Shown one piece after another: positions 17,576 to 25,446 of a stretch of 64,000 nt of DNA; the stretch's first letter is position 1, and the number at the start of each line of letters is the position of its first letter. A program made the position numbers and the translations under genes. Below the pieces are notes generated by a model, which was given only the letters and a program-made list of their open reading frames with translations, was not told where the DNA came from and did not search any database. Source of the stretch: Kitasatospora sp. MAP12-44 (GTDB taxonomy: Bacteria; Actinomycetota; Actinomycetes; Streptomycetales; Streptomycetaceae); contig NZ_JARZAE010000004.1 of the NCBI RefSeq assembly GCF_029892095.1, positions 1,054,001 to 1,118,000 on the forward strand. Direction: 5' to 3'.

Positions 17576-18472
17576 ATGCCCGACCCCAACGCCACCGTCA
17601 CCGAGGTCGAGGGCCGCCGCCTGCGACTGACCCACCTGGACCGCGTCCTCTACCCCCGCAGCGGCTTCACCAAGGCCGCCGTCCTGCACTACTACGCGCA
17701 GGTCGGGCCGGTCATGGTGGCGCATCTGCGCGGCCGGGCGGCCAGCTTCCTGCGACTGCCCGAGGGGGTGGAGGGCGAGCGGTTCTGGGCCAAGCGGGTG
17801 CCGCCGGGGGCGCCGGACTGGGTGGCGAGCCTGGACGTCGTGCACCGCGACGAGACGCTGCGCCAAGTCGTGGTCGCCGACCTGCCCACCCTGCTGTGGG
17901 CGGCCAACCTCGGCTGCCTGGAGATCCACGTCCCGCAGTGGCGCGGCACCCCGCAGACCCACGACCGCCTGATCGTCGACCTGGACCCCGGACCGGGGAC
18001 CACCGTCGTGGAGTGCTGCGCGGTCGCACTGGCCGCGCGCGAGCTGCTGGCCGGGGACGGACTGCGGGTCTGGCCGAAGACCACCGGCAGCAAGGGCCTG
18101 CACCTGACCGTCCCGCTGGTCGAGACGCCCGCCGACCAGGTCGGCGACTACGCCCGCGAGCTGGCCCGCCGGCTGCGCCTGGCCCGCCCCGAGCTGGTCG
18201 TCGACAAGATGGCCAAGCAGCTGCGCCCCGGGCGGGTCTTCGTCGACTGGTCGCAGAACAACAGCGCCAAGACCACCGCCGCCGCCTACTCGCTGCGGGC
18301 CGGCGCCGAACCGGGCGTCTCGACCCCGTTGACCTGGGCGGAGGTCGGCAGCTGCGAACACCCGGAGCAGCTGGCCTACACGCCCGCCCAGGTCGCCGCC
18401 CGGGTCGCCGCCGACGGCGACCTCCAGGCACAGCTGACCGACCCGGCAGCAGCCGGCGAACTGCCAGGGTAG
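17576..18472 (+). CDS. ligD: LigD-type DNA polymerase/primase (NHEJ), 298 aa
   Basis: An archaeo-eukaryotic-primase-type polymerase that fills gaps during nonhomologous end joining, normally with Ku and ligase. It shows the family series: LTHLDRVLYP near the start, DLDPGPGT (metal-binding Asp pair), KTTGSKGLHLTVPL, and FVDWSQNNSAKTT (third metal Asp and nucleotide binding). Its length matches stand-alone LigD polymerase domains, without fused ligase or nuclease. ATG 17576 follows GGAG with 2 bases between. A Ku gene lies 1 kb downstream on the other strand, consistent with a two-part NHEJ set. The ligase is not in the window. Confidence 0.93.
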   Translation: MPDPNATVTEVEGRRLRLTHLDRVLYPRSGFTKAAVLHYYAQVGPVMVAHLRGRAASFLRLPEGVEGERFWAKRVPPGAPDWVASLDVVHRDETLRQVVVADLPTLLWAANLGCLEIHVPQWRGTPQTHDRLIVDLDPGPGTTVVECCAVALAARELLAGDGLRVWPKTTGSKGLHLTVPLVETPADQVGDYARELARRLRLARPELVVDKMAKQLRPGRVFVDWSQNNSAKTTAAAYSLRAGAEPGVSTPLTWAEVGSCEHPEQLAYTPAQVAARVAADGDLQAQLTDPAAAGELPG

Positions 18473-18661
18473 TCCCTATTCGGCACGGAAAGTCATATCT
18501 CCACCAGCTGCCATTATCTGACGATTACTCAAGTAAATGAGAGTGCTTACCGATACCCGTCCGTACGAATTCCGTTTGTCCGTCAGACAGCTCGGCGAAA
18601 GCAGCCCCACCCAGGCGGCCGACGTCACGATTCGCTCTCTTTTCCGCAGCACGGAGGCGAG
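18473..18661. other. Lower-GC intergenic stretch
   Basis: No gene is visible. It is clearly more AT-rich than its surroundings (18478-18560), as expected for a promoter region. It ends in a GGAGG ribosome binding site used by the 26-codon frame at 18662. Confidence 0.4.
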
Positions 18662-18742
18662 ATGGGCGTTCTGTCCGCTATTGGGGCCCTGATCTGGGCC
18701 GTTATAGATTTGCGGAGAGCTGGCGAACTCCGATATTCCTAG
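18662..18742 (+). CDS. Possible 26-aa hydrophobic microprotein
   Basis: A 26-codon frame beginning MGVLSAIGALIWAVID and ending RRAGELRYS. It has a near-ideal ribosome binding site, GGAGG 4 bases before the ATG. The first 16 residues are hydrophobic and the tail is charged, so it could be a single-helix membrane peptide. It sits 55 bp upstream of the DUF4190 gene in a promoter-like region and might be a leader peptide or a small membrane protein. Length alone cannot prove it. Confidence 0.35.
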   Translation: MGVLSAIGALIWAVIDLRRAGELRYS

Positions 18743-18796
18743 GGCTTGCGCTCGTCAGGTGAAAACACCTGAAGCCCCGTCCCCTAAGGATTCAAC

Positions 18797-19381
18797 GTGT
18801 CCATACCGGACCAGCAGAACGCCCCTGAGGCCCAGTCACAGCAGCAGCCGTACGGCTGGGTCGCGCCCGTCCCGGAGCAGGGCAAGAACGGCTTCGCCGT
18901 CGCGGCGCTGGTCTTCGGAATCCTCGGCGGCATTCCCCTCGCGCTGATCTTCGGCATTGTCGGCCTGGTCCGTTCGAAGAAGGCCGGCAAGGGCAAGGTC
19001 ATGTCCTGGATCGGTATCCTGCTGGCGCTCCTGTGGATCGTCCCGATCGCCCTCCTCGTTCCGCACGTGCTCAAGGCAACGGACGCCGGCTGCCTGTCGG
19101 CCACCGCGTCGGTCACCTCCTCCGCGGACAAGCTCAACGCGGACGGGAACGACCCGGCCGCCATGAAGGCCGACCTCCAGAACGTCGTGACCCAGCTGAA
19201 CGGCGACGCCGGCAAGGCCGGCAACTCGGCCGCGCGCACGTCCATCCAGGCGCTGGCCGGCGACTACCAGCAGCTGCTCGACAGCCTCACCAACGGGACC
19301 GCCCCGAGCAGCGACCTGACGGACCGCATGACGGCGGACGCCAACAAGGTCGACTCGGCCTGCGGCAAGACGGTCAACTAG
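18797..19381 (+). CDS. DUF4190-domain membrane protein (194 aa)
   Basis: The N-terminal Gln/Pro-rich tail (about 30 residues) is followed by the DUF4190 helical hairpin, GFAVAALVFGILGGIPLALIFGIVGL and then a second membrane helix (MSWIGILLALLWIVPIALLV). The C-terminal about 110 residues are a helical, presumably extracellular domain with two cysteines (AGCLSA, SACGK). Function unknown. The start is GTG 18797, with AAGGA 6 bases upstream. Confidence 0.85.
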   Translation: MSIPDQQNAPEAQSQQQPYGWVAPVPEQGKNGFAVAALVFGILGGIPLALIFGIVGLVRSKKAGKGKVMSWIGILLALLWIVPIALLVPHVLKATDAGCLSATASVTSSADKLNADGNDPAAMKADLQNVVTQLNGDAGKAGNSAARTSIQALAGDYQQLLDSLTNGTAPSSDLTDRMTADANKVDSACGKTVN

Positions 19382-19427
19382 TCACCGCACCCCGCACACC
19401 CCGCGAAGCCTCGCAGCCGGCCCGCCG

Positions 19428-20447
19428 TCAGGAGACGGCGCGCAGGCGGCGGGGCTTGGCGGGTTGGGTGGCTTCTAGGGCCTGCTGGAGTTCGTCGCGG
19501 GTCATGCTGGAGCGGCGGGGGATGGCGCGTTCGGTGGCAAGCCGGTAGAGCTCGGCCTTGCTGAGCTCGGACAAGTCCGACGGCGCGGCGGGCTCGCGCT
19601 CGGCCCCGCGCTTGGCCCTGGGCTCGGCCTCTGCCTCGGACGGGCCTGCGGGGTCGGCCGGGTGGGCGACGGCGGCCTGCTGGAGGCTGCGTTCCAGGAC
19701 CTCCATCAGGTCCACCACGTTGGTCGAGTCCGGCGCCGCCTCGGCCGTGACGATCTCCTTGCCCTCGAGCTTCGCCTCGACCAGCTCGCGCACCTGGGCG
19801 GCGAAGCTGTCCTGGTACTCGTTCGGGTCCCAGTCGGCGCTGAGCGCCTCGATCAGCTGGCGGGCCACGGCGAGCTCGCGCTCGGTGGGCTCGACCTTCT
19901 CGGGCAGGCTGTCGATCTCGCGGTGCGGGTCGCGGACCTCGTCGGCGTAGTGCATGGTCTGCAGGACCAGCACGTCGCCCTCGGCCCGGACCGCGGCCAG
20001 GTACTGCTTGCCGCGCATCACGAAGTTCGCCAGCCCGGCCCGGCCGGTCTCGGTCAGGGCGCGGTGCAGCAGGCCGTAGACCTGGGTGAACTCCTTGCCG
20101 CGCGGACCGAGGTAGTAGGTCTTGTCGAAGAAGATCGGGTCGATCTCGCCGAGGTCCACGAATCCGGTGATCGCGATCGACTTGGAGCGCCCGGGCGAGA
20201 TCCGCTCCAGCTCCTCCGGCTCGACCACCACGTACTCGCCGTCGGCCAGCTCGAAGCCCTTGACGATGTCGGCGTAGGCGACCTCTTTGCCGGTGCGCTC
20301 GTTGACCCGCTGGTTGCGGACCCGGTCGGAGGTCCCGCGCTGCAACTGGCGGAAGTGGATGGCGTGGTCCTCGGTGGCCGAGTAGAGGCCGACCGGCACG
20401 GCGACCAGTCCGAAACTCAGCGTGCCCGTCCAGATCGGTCTGGCCAT
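19428..20447 (-). CDS. ku: Ku protein, NHEJ end-binding (339 aa)
   Basis: It forms the homodimeric ring that binds double-strand DNA ends and recruits LigD. The start is the typical MARPIWTGTLSFGLVAVPVGLY. Then come QLQRGTSDRVRNQRV, EPEELERISPGRSKSIAITGFVD, DKTYYLGP and QTMHYADEVR, the Ku core to about residue 255. The C-terminal about 80 residues are an Ala/Glu-rich linker and a SAP/Rho-N-like tail (LSELSKAELYRLATERAI) with a basic end, common in actinobacterial Ku and likely to bind DNA. It is convergent with the DUF4190 gene and near the LigD-type polymerase. Confidence 0.96.
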   Translation of the reverse strand: MARPIWTGTLSFGLVAVPVGLYSATEDHAIHFRQLQRGTSDRVRNQRVNERTGKEVAYADIVKGFELADGEYVVVEPEELERISPGRSKSIAITGFVDLGEIDPIFFDKTYYLGPRGKEFTQVYGLLHRALTETGRAGLANFVMRGKQYLAAVRAEGDVLVLQTMHYADEVRDPHREIDSLPEKVEPTERELAVARQLIEALSADWDPNEYQDSFAAQVRELVEAKLEGKEIVTAEAAPDSTNVVDLMEVLERSLQQAAVAHPADPAGPSEAEAEPRAKRGAEREPAAPSDLSELSKAELYRLATERAIPRRSSMTRDELQQALEATQPAKPRRLRAVS

Positions 20448-20678
20448 CGCCGTGCCACCTCCAGGATTCCGCGCTCGCGCTCGCCGGGCCGCCGCCCATG
20501 CACTCCGGGCTCGGCGGCCTGCCTCCGGCTTTCCATGGTGCTCTCGTTTGCGTCCCGGCGCTGGTCACAGGGCCGGAAGGAGCAGCCGGGCGGGCGGGGT
20601 GGGCCCGGCGGGCTGGCTTAGACTGCGGACCTGTCGTGCCACGCGGCGGCTGTGGGTGGGATTAGGGGGCGCATCGGC

Positions 20679-22652
20679 ATGGGCATACGCCTGCTCGGTC
20701 CGGTCGAGCTGAGGCGGCCGGACGGCGGCCTCGCCGAGGTGGCCGGCGCCAAGCGGCGCGCGGTGCTGGCCCTGCTCGCGCTCGAACTCGGCCGCAGCGT
20801 CGCGGTGGAGCGGTTCTTCGGGATGCTCTGGGGCGAGGAGGCTCCCGCGCAGGCCCGGGCCGCACTGCAAGGGCACGTCGCGGCGCTGCGCAAGGTGCTG
20901 GACGGCACCCCGTTCGTCCTGCACACCCGGGCGCCCGGATACCTGCTGACCGGGGACGCCCGATTGGTGGATGCGCGGCGCTTCGAGGAGCTGGCCGCCC
21001 GGGCCGCCGGGCTCGACGACCCGGCCGAGGCGGCCGCGCTGTACGAGCGGGCACTCGGCCTGTGGGGCGGCTCGGCGCTGGCCGACCTGCCCGACACGGC
21101 GCTGCGCCGCTCGCTGGCCGAGCGGCTGGACGAGGGCAGGATCGGGGCCCTCACCGGCTGGGCGCAGTGCCTGCTGCGGCTCGGCGAGGGGGGCGCGGCG
21201 ATCGCGGCCCTGGAGCAGCAGGTGCGCTCCGACGAGCTGCGCGAGCAGACGGCGGCGGTACTGGTGCGCTGCCTGCACCAGGCCGGACGGTCGTCGGCCG
21301 CGGTGAACGCCTACCACCACACGCGCCGCAGGCTGGACGAGGAGCTGGGGATGCCGCCGGGGCCCGCCCTGCAGGCGGCGCTGGCCGCCGTCCTCACCAC
21401 CGAGCCTGCCGTGCTGACCACCGAGCCGGCCGTACTCACGACTGAGCCGGCAGACGCCGACGCCGCGCAGGCCTCCCCCGCCGACGTACCTCCCGTCGAC
21501 GCACCTCCCACCGCCGCGCCTCCCGTCCGGTCGCTGCCCCGGCAGCCGCTGGGCTTCGTCGGCCGCGGGGCCGAGTCCGGGTGGCTGGACCAGGAGTGCG
21601 GGGCCGAGCGGGTCGGCAACGGGCTCGCCGTGCTGATCGGCCCGGCCGGCGTGGGCAAGACGGCCACCGCCGTGCACTGGGCGCACGGCGCGGCCGCCGG
21701 CTTCCCCGACGGGCAACTCTTCGTCGACCTGCGCGGCTTCGACCCGGCCGGACCGGCCGATCCGGACGACGTGCTCAGCGGGTTTCTGCGCGCGCTGGGC
21801 GTGGCACCGGACGCGATCCCCCGCGACCCGGCGGCCCGGGCCGCGCTCTACCGGGAGCAGACCGCGCGGCGGCGACTGCTGGTGGTGCTCGACAACGCCC
21901 ACTGCTCGCGCGAGGTCTCCGAACTGCTGCCGGCCGGTCCTGGCTGCGCCACCGTGGTCACCAGCCGCAGCACACTGGAGGAGCTGGTGGTCACCGAGGG
22001 GGCGACCATCCTGCGCCTGGAGCCGCTGTCCACCGCGGACGCGCTGCACCTGCTGGAGCGGGTGCTCGCCCCCGACCGGGTCCGAGCCGAACGAGCGGCG
22101 GCCGAACGGCTGGTGGCGCTCTGCGACCACCTGCCGCTGGCGCTGCGGATCGTCGCCGCCAAGCTCGCCGCCCGCCCCGCCTGGTCGCTGGCCGACCTGG
22201 TGGCCGAGTTGCACGACGAGCGGAACCGGCTGCTGCTGCTGGACACCCCGGGTGTCGCGGGCGTGCGGACCGGACTTTTTCTGACGTACTGTCAACTTCC
22301 GATAGACGCAGCCAGGTTGCTGCCACTGCTGGCGGTCCATCCGGGGGACGAGGTGGACGCGGGTGCGGCGGCCGCGCTGCTCGACAGCTGCCTGCGGACC
22401 GGGCGGCAGGCGCTCGGAACGCTGGCCGCCTACCACCTGCTCGTCGAGAGCGCGCCCGGCCGCTACCGGCGACCGGACCTGATCCGGCTCTACAGCGAGG
22501 AGTTGAGCGCCGCCCGCGGGGCCGAGGCGCATCGGGCAGCCGGCACCCGGCTGCTGGAGCACTACCGGGCGGCCGGTCAGGGTGATCCCGAACACGCGCT
22601 GCGGATGGCCGAGTTGTGCGCGGTGCTGAGCGGGCTGGGACCGCCGGGGTGA
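20679..22652 (+). CDS. SARP/AfsR-type regulator without TPR domain (657 aa)
   Basis: A streptomycete antibiotic regulatory protein. It has an OmpR-like winged helix (about residues 1-90, LLGPVELRRPDGG and RRAVLALLAL) and a bacterial transcriptional activation domain (about 95-245, ending RLDEELGMPPGPAL). A tripled LTTEPAV linker follows, then an NB-ARC ATPase with P-loop IGPAGVGKTAT near 322, LLVVLDNA and CDHLPLALRIVAAKLA. AfsR also has C-terminal TPRs; this protein ends before them. Targets are unknown, but the NRPS operon in the window is one possibility. ATG 20679 has AGGGGG 9 bases upstream; GTG 20652 is an in-frame alternative. Confidence 0.9.
   Translation: MGIRLLGPVELRRPDGGLAEVAGAKRRAVLALLALELGRSVAVERFFGMLWGEEAPAQARAALQGHVAALRKVLDGTPFVLHTRAPGYLLTGDARLVDARRFEELAARAAGLDDPAEAAALYERALGLWGGSALADLPDTALRRSLAERLDEGRIGALTGWAQCLLRLGEGGAAIAALEQQVRSDELREQTAAVLVRCLHQAGRSSAAVNAYHHTRRRLDEELGMPPGPALQAALAAVLTTEPAVLTTEPAVLTTEPADADAAQASPADVPPVDAPPTAAPPVRSLPRQPLGFVGRGAESGWLDQECGAERVGNGLAVLIGPAGVGKTATAVHWAHGAAAGFPDGQLFVDLRGFDPAGPADPDDVLSGFLRALGVAPDAIPRDPAARAALYREQTARRRLLVVLDNAHCSREVSELLPAGPGCATVVTSRSTLEELVVTEGATILRLEPLSTADALHLLERVLAPDRVRAERAAAERLVALCDHLPLALRIVAAKLAARPAWSLADLVAELHDERNRLLLLDTPGVAGVRTGLFLTYCQLPIDAARLLPLLAVHPGDEVDAGAAAALLDSCLRTGRQALGTLAAYHLLVESAPGRYRRPDLIRLYSEELSAARGAEAHRAAGTRLLEHYRAAGQGDPEHALRMAELCAVLSGLGPPG
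21392..21454 (+). repeat. Three 21-bp tandem repeats in the SARP linker
   Basis: Near-identical 21-bp units encode LTTEPAV three times between the activation domain and the NB-ARC domain of the SARP regulator. It is an in-frame linker expansion, probably by slippage. Confidence 0.8.
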
Positions 22653-22676
22653 GCTGCTCGAACCTGACCGCGGCGG

Positions 22677-22731
22677 CTCAGGCCGCGGCGGCGCGGGCGG
22701 CAGCGACTCAGGCCGTGGCGGCGCGGGCGGC
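22677..22731. repeat. 25-bp direct repeat, 30-bp period, at the sigma-factor stop
   Basis: Copies at 22677-22701 and 22707-22731 differ at one base. The ECF sigma gene ends in the inner copy; the outer copy would give the same tail and an in-frame stop ten codons later. It looks like a tandem duplication of the gene's 3' end. Confidence 0.8.
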
Positions 22732-23277
22732 GAGGACCGGCCGCAGCGCCCGAAGCGCGTAGAAGTTACGGGACTTGACCGTCCCGGCCGGCACGCCGAG
22801 CAGCACCGCGGTGTCCGCCACCGAGCGGTCGTTGAGATGCAACTCCACCAGCACGTCGCGGTGGTGGGGCTGGAGCTCGGCGAGCAGGAGCTCCATGTCC
22901 CTGGCGGCCAGCACGTCGTCGAACGGGTCGCCGACGGCTGTGCGCTCCTCGGGCGCCTCGTCGGCGACCTCCTGGGCCCGGGCGGCGGCCATCCGGAAGT
23001 GGTCGATGGCGATCCGCCGCGCGACCGTGAAGAGCCACGGACGGCTCTGCTGCGCGCCGCGCGAGATCGCCTCGGGGTGCTGCCACGCACGCAGCAGCGT
23101 CTCCTGCAGGATGTCCTCGGCCTTGCCGCGGTCGCCGCTGGTCACCCGCAGCAGCGCGCGCAGCAGGTAGGGGCCGTGCAGGCGGTGGATCTCGGCCAGT
23201 ACCTCGGGGTCGAGGGTGGCCCGCGGTGCGACGGACGCCGCCCCGGTGGTGCTGGTGGATGTGTTGAGGGTCTGCAT
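22708..23277 (-). CDS. ECF-type RNA polymerase sigma factor (189 aa)
   Basis: An extracytoplasmic-function sigma factor with two regions. Region 2 (about residues 30-105) contains LLRVTSGDRGKAEDILQETLLRAWQ and RPWLFTVARRIAIDHFR. Region 4 (about 130-185) contains LQPHHRDVLVELHLNDRSV and LLGVPAGTVKSRNFYALRAL. The sequence resembles the SigK/SigL-like group of actinobacteria, whose anti-sigma factor is usually adjacent; none is visible here. ATG 23277 has only a weak ribosome binding site, and GTG 23283 is an alternative. Convergent with the SARP gene. Confidence 0.93.
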   Translation of the reverse strand: MQTLNTSTSTTGAASVAPRATLDPEVLAEIHRLHGPYLLRALLRVTSGDRGKAEDILQETLLRAWQHPEAISRGAQQSRPWLFTVARRIAIDHFRMAAARAQEVADEAPEERTAVGDPFDDVLAARDMELLLAELQPHHRDVLVELHLNDRSVADTAVLLGVPAGTVKSRNFYALRALRPVLAARAATA

Positions 23278-23444
23278 GGTCACCGCTCTTTGCTTCACGC
23301 CGGCTCGAACCGCAGCTGGGGAGCCCAAGGGCAAGCGCGCGACGATCGGCGACTCCCTTGGCCTGACGCTGGAATCGTGTCGGGCGCCGCCAACGGTGCA
23401 CCAACGCTTCGCCAACGTTCGCCAAAAGTCCGGCCCGGGAGGTT

Positions 23445-23864
23445 TCAGAGGCGGATCGTCAGTGCGAGCAGCAGCCGCTGCACGCCGTCCTCGCCGTAGC
23501 GCTCGATCAGCAGCGCCACCCAGTGCGCCGCCGAGCGGCGCTCCGCCGGCGTCCAGCCGGCCGCCGACGGGTGCTGGTCCACCACCAGCGCCTGGGCCAG
23601 TCGGCGCAACTCGGCGGGCGGCACGCCGAGCTGTCCCCGGCCGACCCCACGCCGGGCCAGCGACTCAGCCGCCGCGATCACCTCGGCCGCCCGGGCGGCG
23701 GGCACGGCGAGCCCGCCGCCGAAGTCCAGCTCGTCGGGCCGGAGCTCGTCGAGCCAGAGCTCGGCCGAGGAGGAGTCAGCCGACGGCTGCTCGTCCAGCA
23801 GGTGGGAGATCAGCCTGCGGGCCTTCCGTTCGCGCTCGGCGCGCTGGTCATCTTCGGACGGCAC
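23445..23864 (-). CDS. Hypothetical protein (about 139 aa)
   Basis: I do not recognise this protein. From GTG 23864 it reads as a soluble, acidic, helical protein (RAERERKARRLISHLLDEQ near the start, SAAHWVALLIERYGEDGVQRLLLALTIRL at the end) with no signal or membrane segment. The start is uncertain. An ATG at 23981 would add a tail of unlikely composition, while GTG 23864 has GGCAGG close by. It is the last gene of the minus-strand T7SS accessory group, 139 bp after the mycosin. Confidence 0.55.
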   Translation of the reverse strand: MPSEDDQRAERERKARRLISHLLDEQPSADSSSAELWLDELRPDELDFGGGLAVPAARAAEVIAAAESLARRGVGRGQLGVPPAELRRLAQALVVDQHPSAAGWTPAERRSAAHWVALLIERYGEDGVQRLLLALTIRL

Positions 23865-24003
23865 GCCTGCCGCCCCGCTCCAGCTCCGAGCCCCACGCCG
23901 AGCCCACGAATGACCACCGTCTCCCCATGCCGCCCGAGTTACCGCTACGGGTAGAACGTGCACAACGTGCACCAGGTTCACGCCAGGGGTTCACCGGGCC
24001 GCC

Positions 24004-25446
24004 TCAGTCCGCCGGCTCCGGCGGTGTGCCCGGCCGCCACCCCCTGCGCCGTCCGCGCGGCAGCACCAGCCCGGCGGCGCCGACCAGTACCGCCAGCCCC
24101 AGCGCGCCGCCCGCGACCGCCGCCGCCTGCTGCCCGGCCGAGCCGGACGCCGCGGGAGGCATCACGATCGACGCGGCGCCCGGCCGCGGGCGTTGGGCGA
24201 CGCCGTGCTCCTCGGGGAGCAGCGCGCTGACGGCGGCCACCGGGTCGACCGTGCCGTAGCCGAGGACGGCGTCGGGCAGCGCGGTGCCGGGGTGGTAGGC
24301 GGTGGCCTCCAGCCGGTGGGCCAGCTGGTCCCTCGTCAGGTCCGGCCGGTAGCCGAGCACCAGGGCGGCCGTCCCGGCCACCAGGGCGGCGGCGAAGCTC
24401 GGCCCGGAGCCGGTGAAGTAGCCCACGCCGCCGGGGCCGACGCTCATCACCGAGTCGCCGGGGGCGACCAGGTCGACCCGTCCCGTGCCGGAGCGGGCGG
24501 ACGGCACCGTGCCGCCGGGGCCGAGGTCGCCGACCGACAGGACGTCCTGCTCGGTCGGCACCGGGGCGGCGGGCGCCGCCGAGCCGGCGGCGGAGGGCGC
24601 AGCGGAGGCATCCGGGGCGGCGGGTGCGATCACCAGCGCGCCCTTGGCGTCGGCGTACTGCAGCGCCGCGGAGAGCGCGGCGCTGCCGGTCGGCAGCGGC
24701 ACCGCCACGTCGATCACCCGGGCGCCGCCGTCGACGGCCGCGCGGATGCCGGGAGCGAGCTGGTCGGCACCGGTGACGCCGCTGTCGTCGGTGACGGCCA
24801 CCGCGAGGATCCGGGCCTGCGGAGCGATCCCGGCGAAGCCGAGGCCGTCCTGGCGCCGGGCGGCGACCAGTCCGGCCAGGAAGGTGCCGTGCCCGACGCA
24901 GTCACGGCCGGAGTCGCCCGGCCCGTACTCGCGCGGCCCGAGGGCGAGCCGGCTGTCGAACACCCCCGAGGCCCCGTCAACGCCGGAGCCGACCACCGCC
25001 ACCGTCACCCCCGCGCCCTGGCTGAGCGGCCAGGCGGCGTCCGGGCGCAGAAAGGTCTGCGCCCAGGGGGTGCGGTCGGTGCGGCTGGCCGAGGCGGGCA
25101 GGCAGCCCTGCTGCTGGACGTTGGGGTTGGTCTGCCCGACGGTCGGCAGCGAGGACGGCTCGGCACCGGCCTGCGCGCCACCCGCCGGCTGGCCGCCCGC
25201 CAGCTGGCCGCCCGGCTGGGCGGGCTGACCCGACGAGAGCGGTTCGCCGACGCGCAGGGCCGGCACCTCCGCACCCGGGGTGAGGGTCGGCGCGGGCGAG
25301 TCGGCCGACGCGAGCCCGGGGGCCAGCGGCACCAGCAGCAGGCCGCAGAGCAGTGCGGCGACCGCGCCCGGCCCGGGCCCGGGCCCGGTCAGGCGCCGCG
25401 GGTCAGTCAGGCGCCGGGGGCCGGTCAGGCGCCGGGGACCGGTCAT
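24004..25446 (-). CDS. mycP: Mycosin-like S8 protease with degenerate active site (480 aa)
   Basis: Mycosins are membrane-anchored subtilisin-like proteases of T7SS. This one has a signal segment (about residues 27-48), a Gln/Gly/Ala-rich stretch, a subtilisin domain (about 125-420) and a C-terminal membrane helix (AVAGGALGLAVLVGAAGLVL) followed by basic residues, the family layout. The His site is intact (DCVGHGTFLAG) and the Ser site is altered but keeps Ser (GPSFAAALVAG for GTSxAAP). The Asp site is VAVVGSGVDG, with Gly where Asp is expected (canonical D-S/T-G). The oxyanion-hole Asn region reads VIDVAVPL. It may be inactive or use another residue. The ATG overlaps the stop of the ATPase gene (ATGA). 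Confidence 0.85.
   Translation of the reverse strand: MTGPRRLTGPRRLTDPRRLTGPGPGPGAVAALLCGLLLVPLAPGLASADSPAPTLTPGAEVPALRVGEPLSSGQPAQPGGQLAGGQPAGGAQAGAEPSSLPTVGQTNPNVQQQGCLPASASRTDRTPWAQTFLRPDAAWPLSQGAGVTVAVVGSGVDGASGVFDSRLALGPREYGPGDSGRDCVGHGTFLAGLVAARRQDGLGFAGIAPQARILAVAVTDDSGVTGADQLAPGIRAAVDGGARVIDVAVPLPTGSAALSAALQYADAKGALVIAPAAPDASAAPSAAGSAAPAAPVPTEQDVLSVGDLGPGGTVPSARSGTGRVDLVAPGDSVMSVGPGGVGYFTGSGPSFAAALVAGTAALVLGYRPDLTRDQLAHRLEATAYHPGTALPDAVLGYGTVDPVAAVSALLPEEHGVAQRPRPGAASIVMPPAASGSAGQQAAAVAGGALGLAVLVGAAGLVLPRGRRRGWRPGTPPEPAD
25386..25446 (-). repeat. 18-bp tandem repeats at the mycosin 5' end
   Basis: Repeated units containing AGGCGCCG encode GPRRLT-like hexapeptides three to four times in the cytosolic tail before the signal helix. 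They add positive charges ahead of the membrane segment and probably arose by slippage. Confidence 0.65.
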
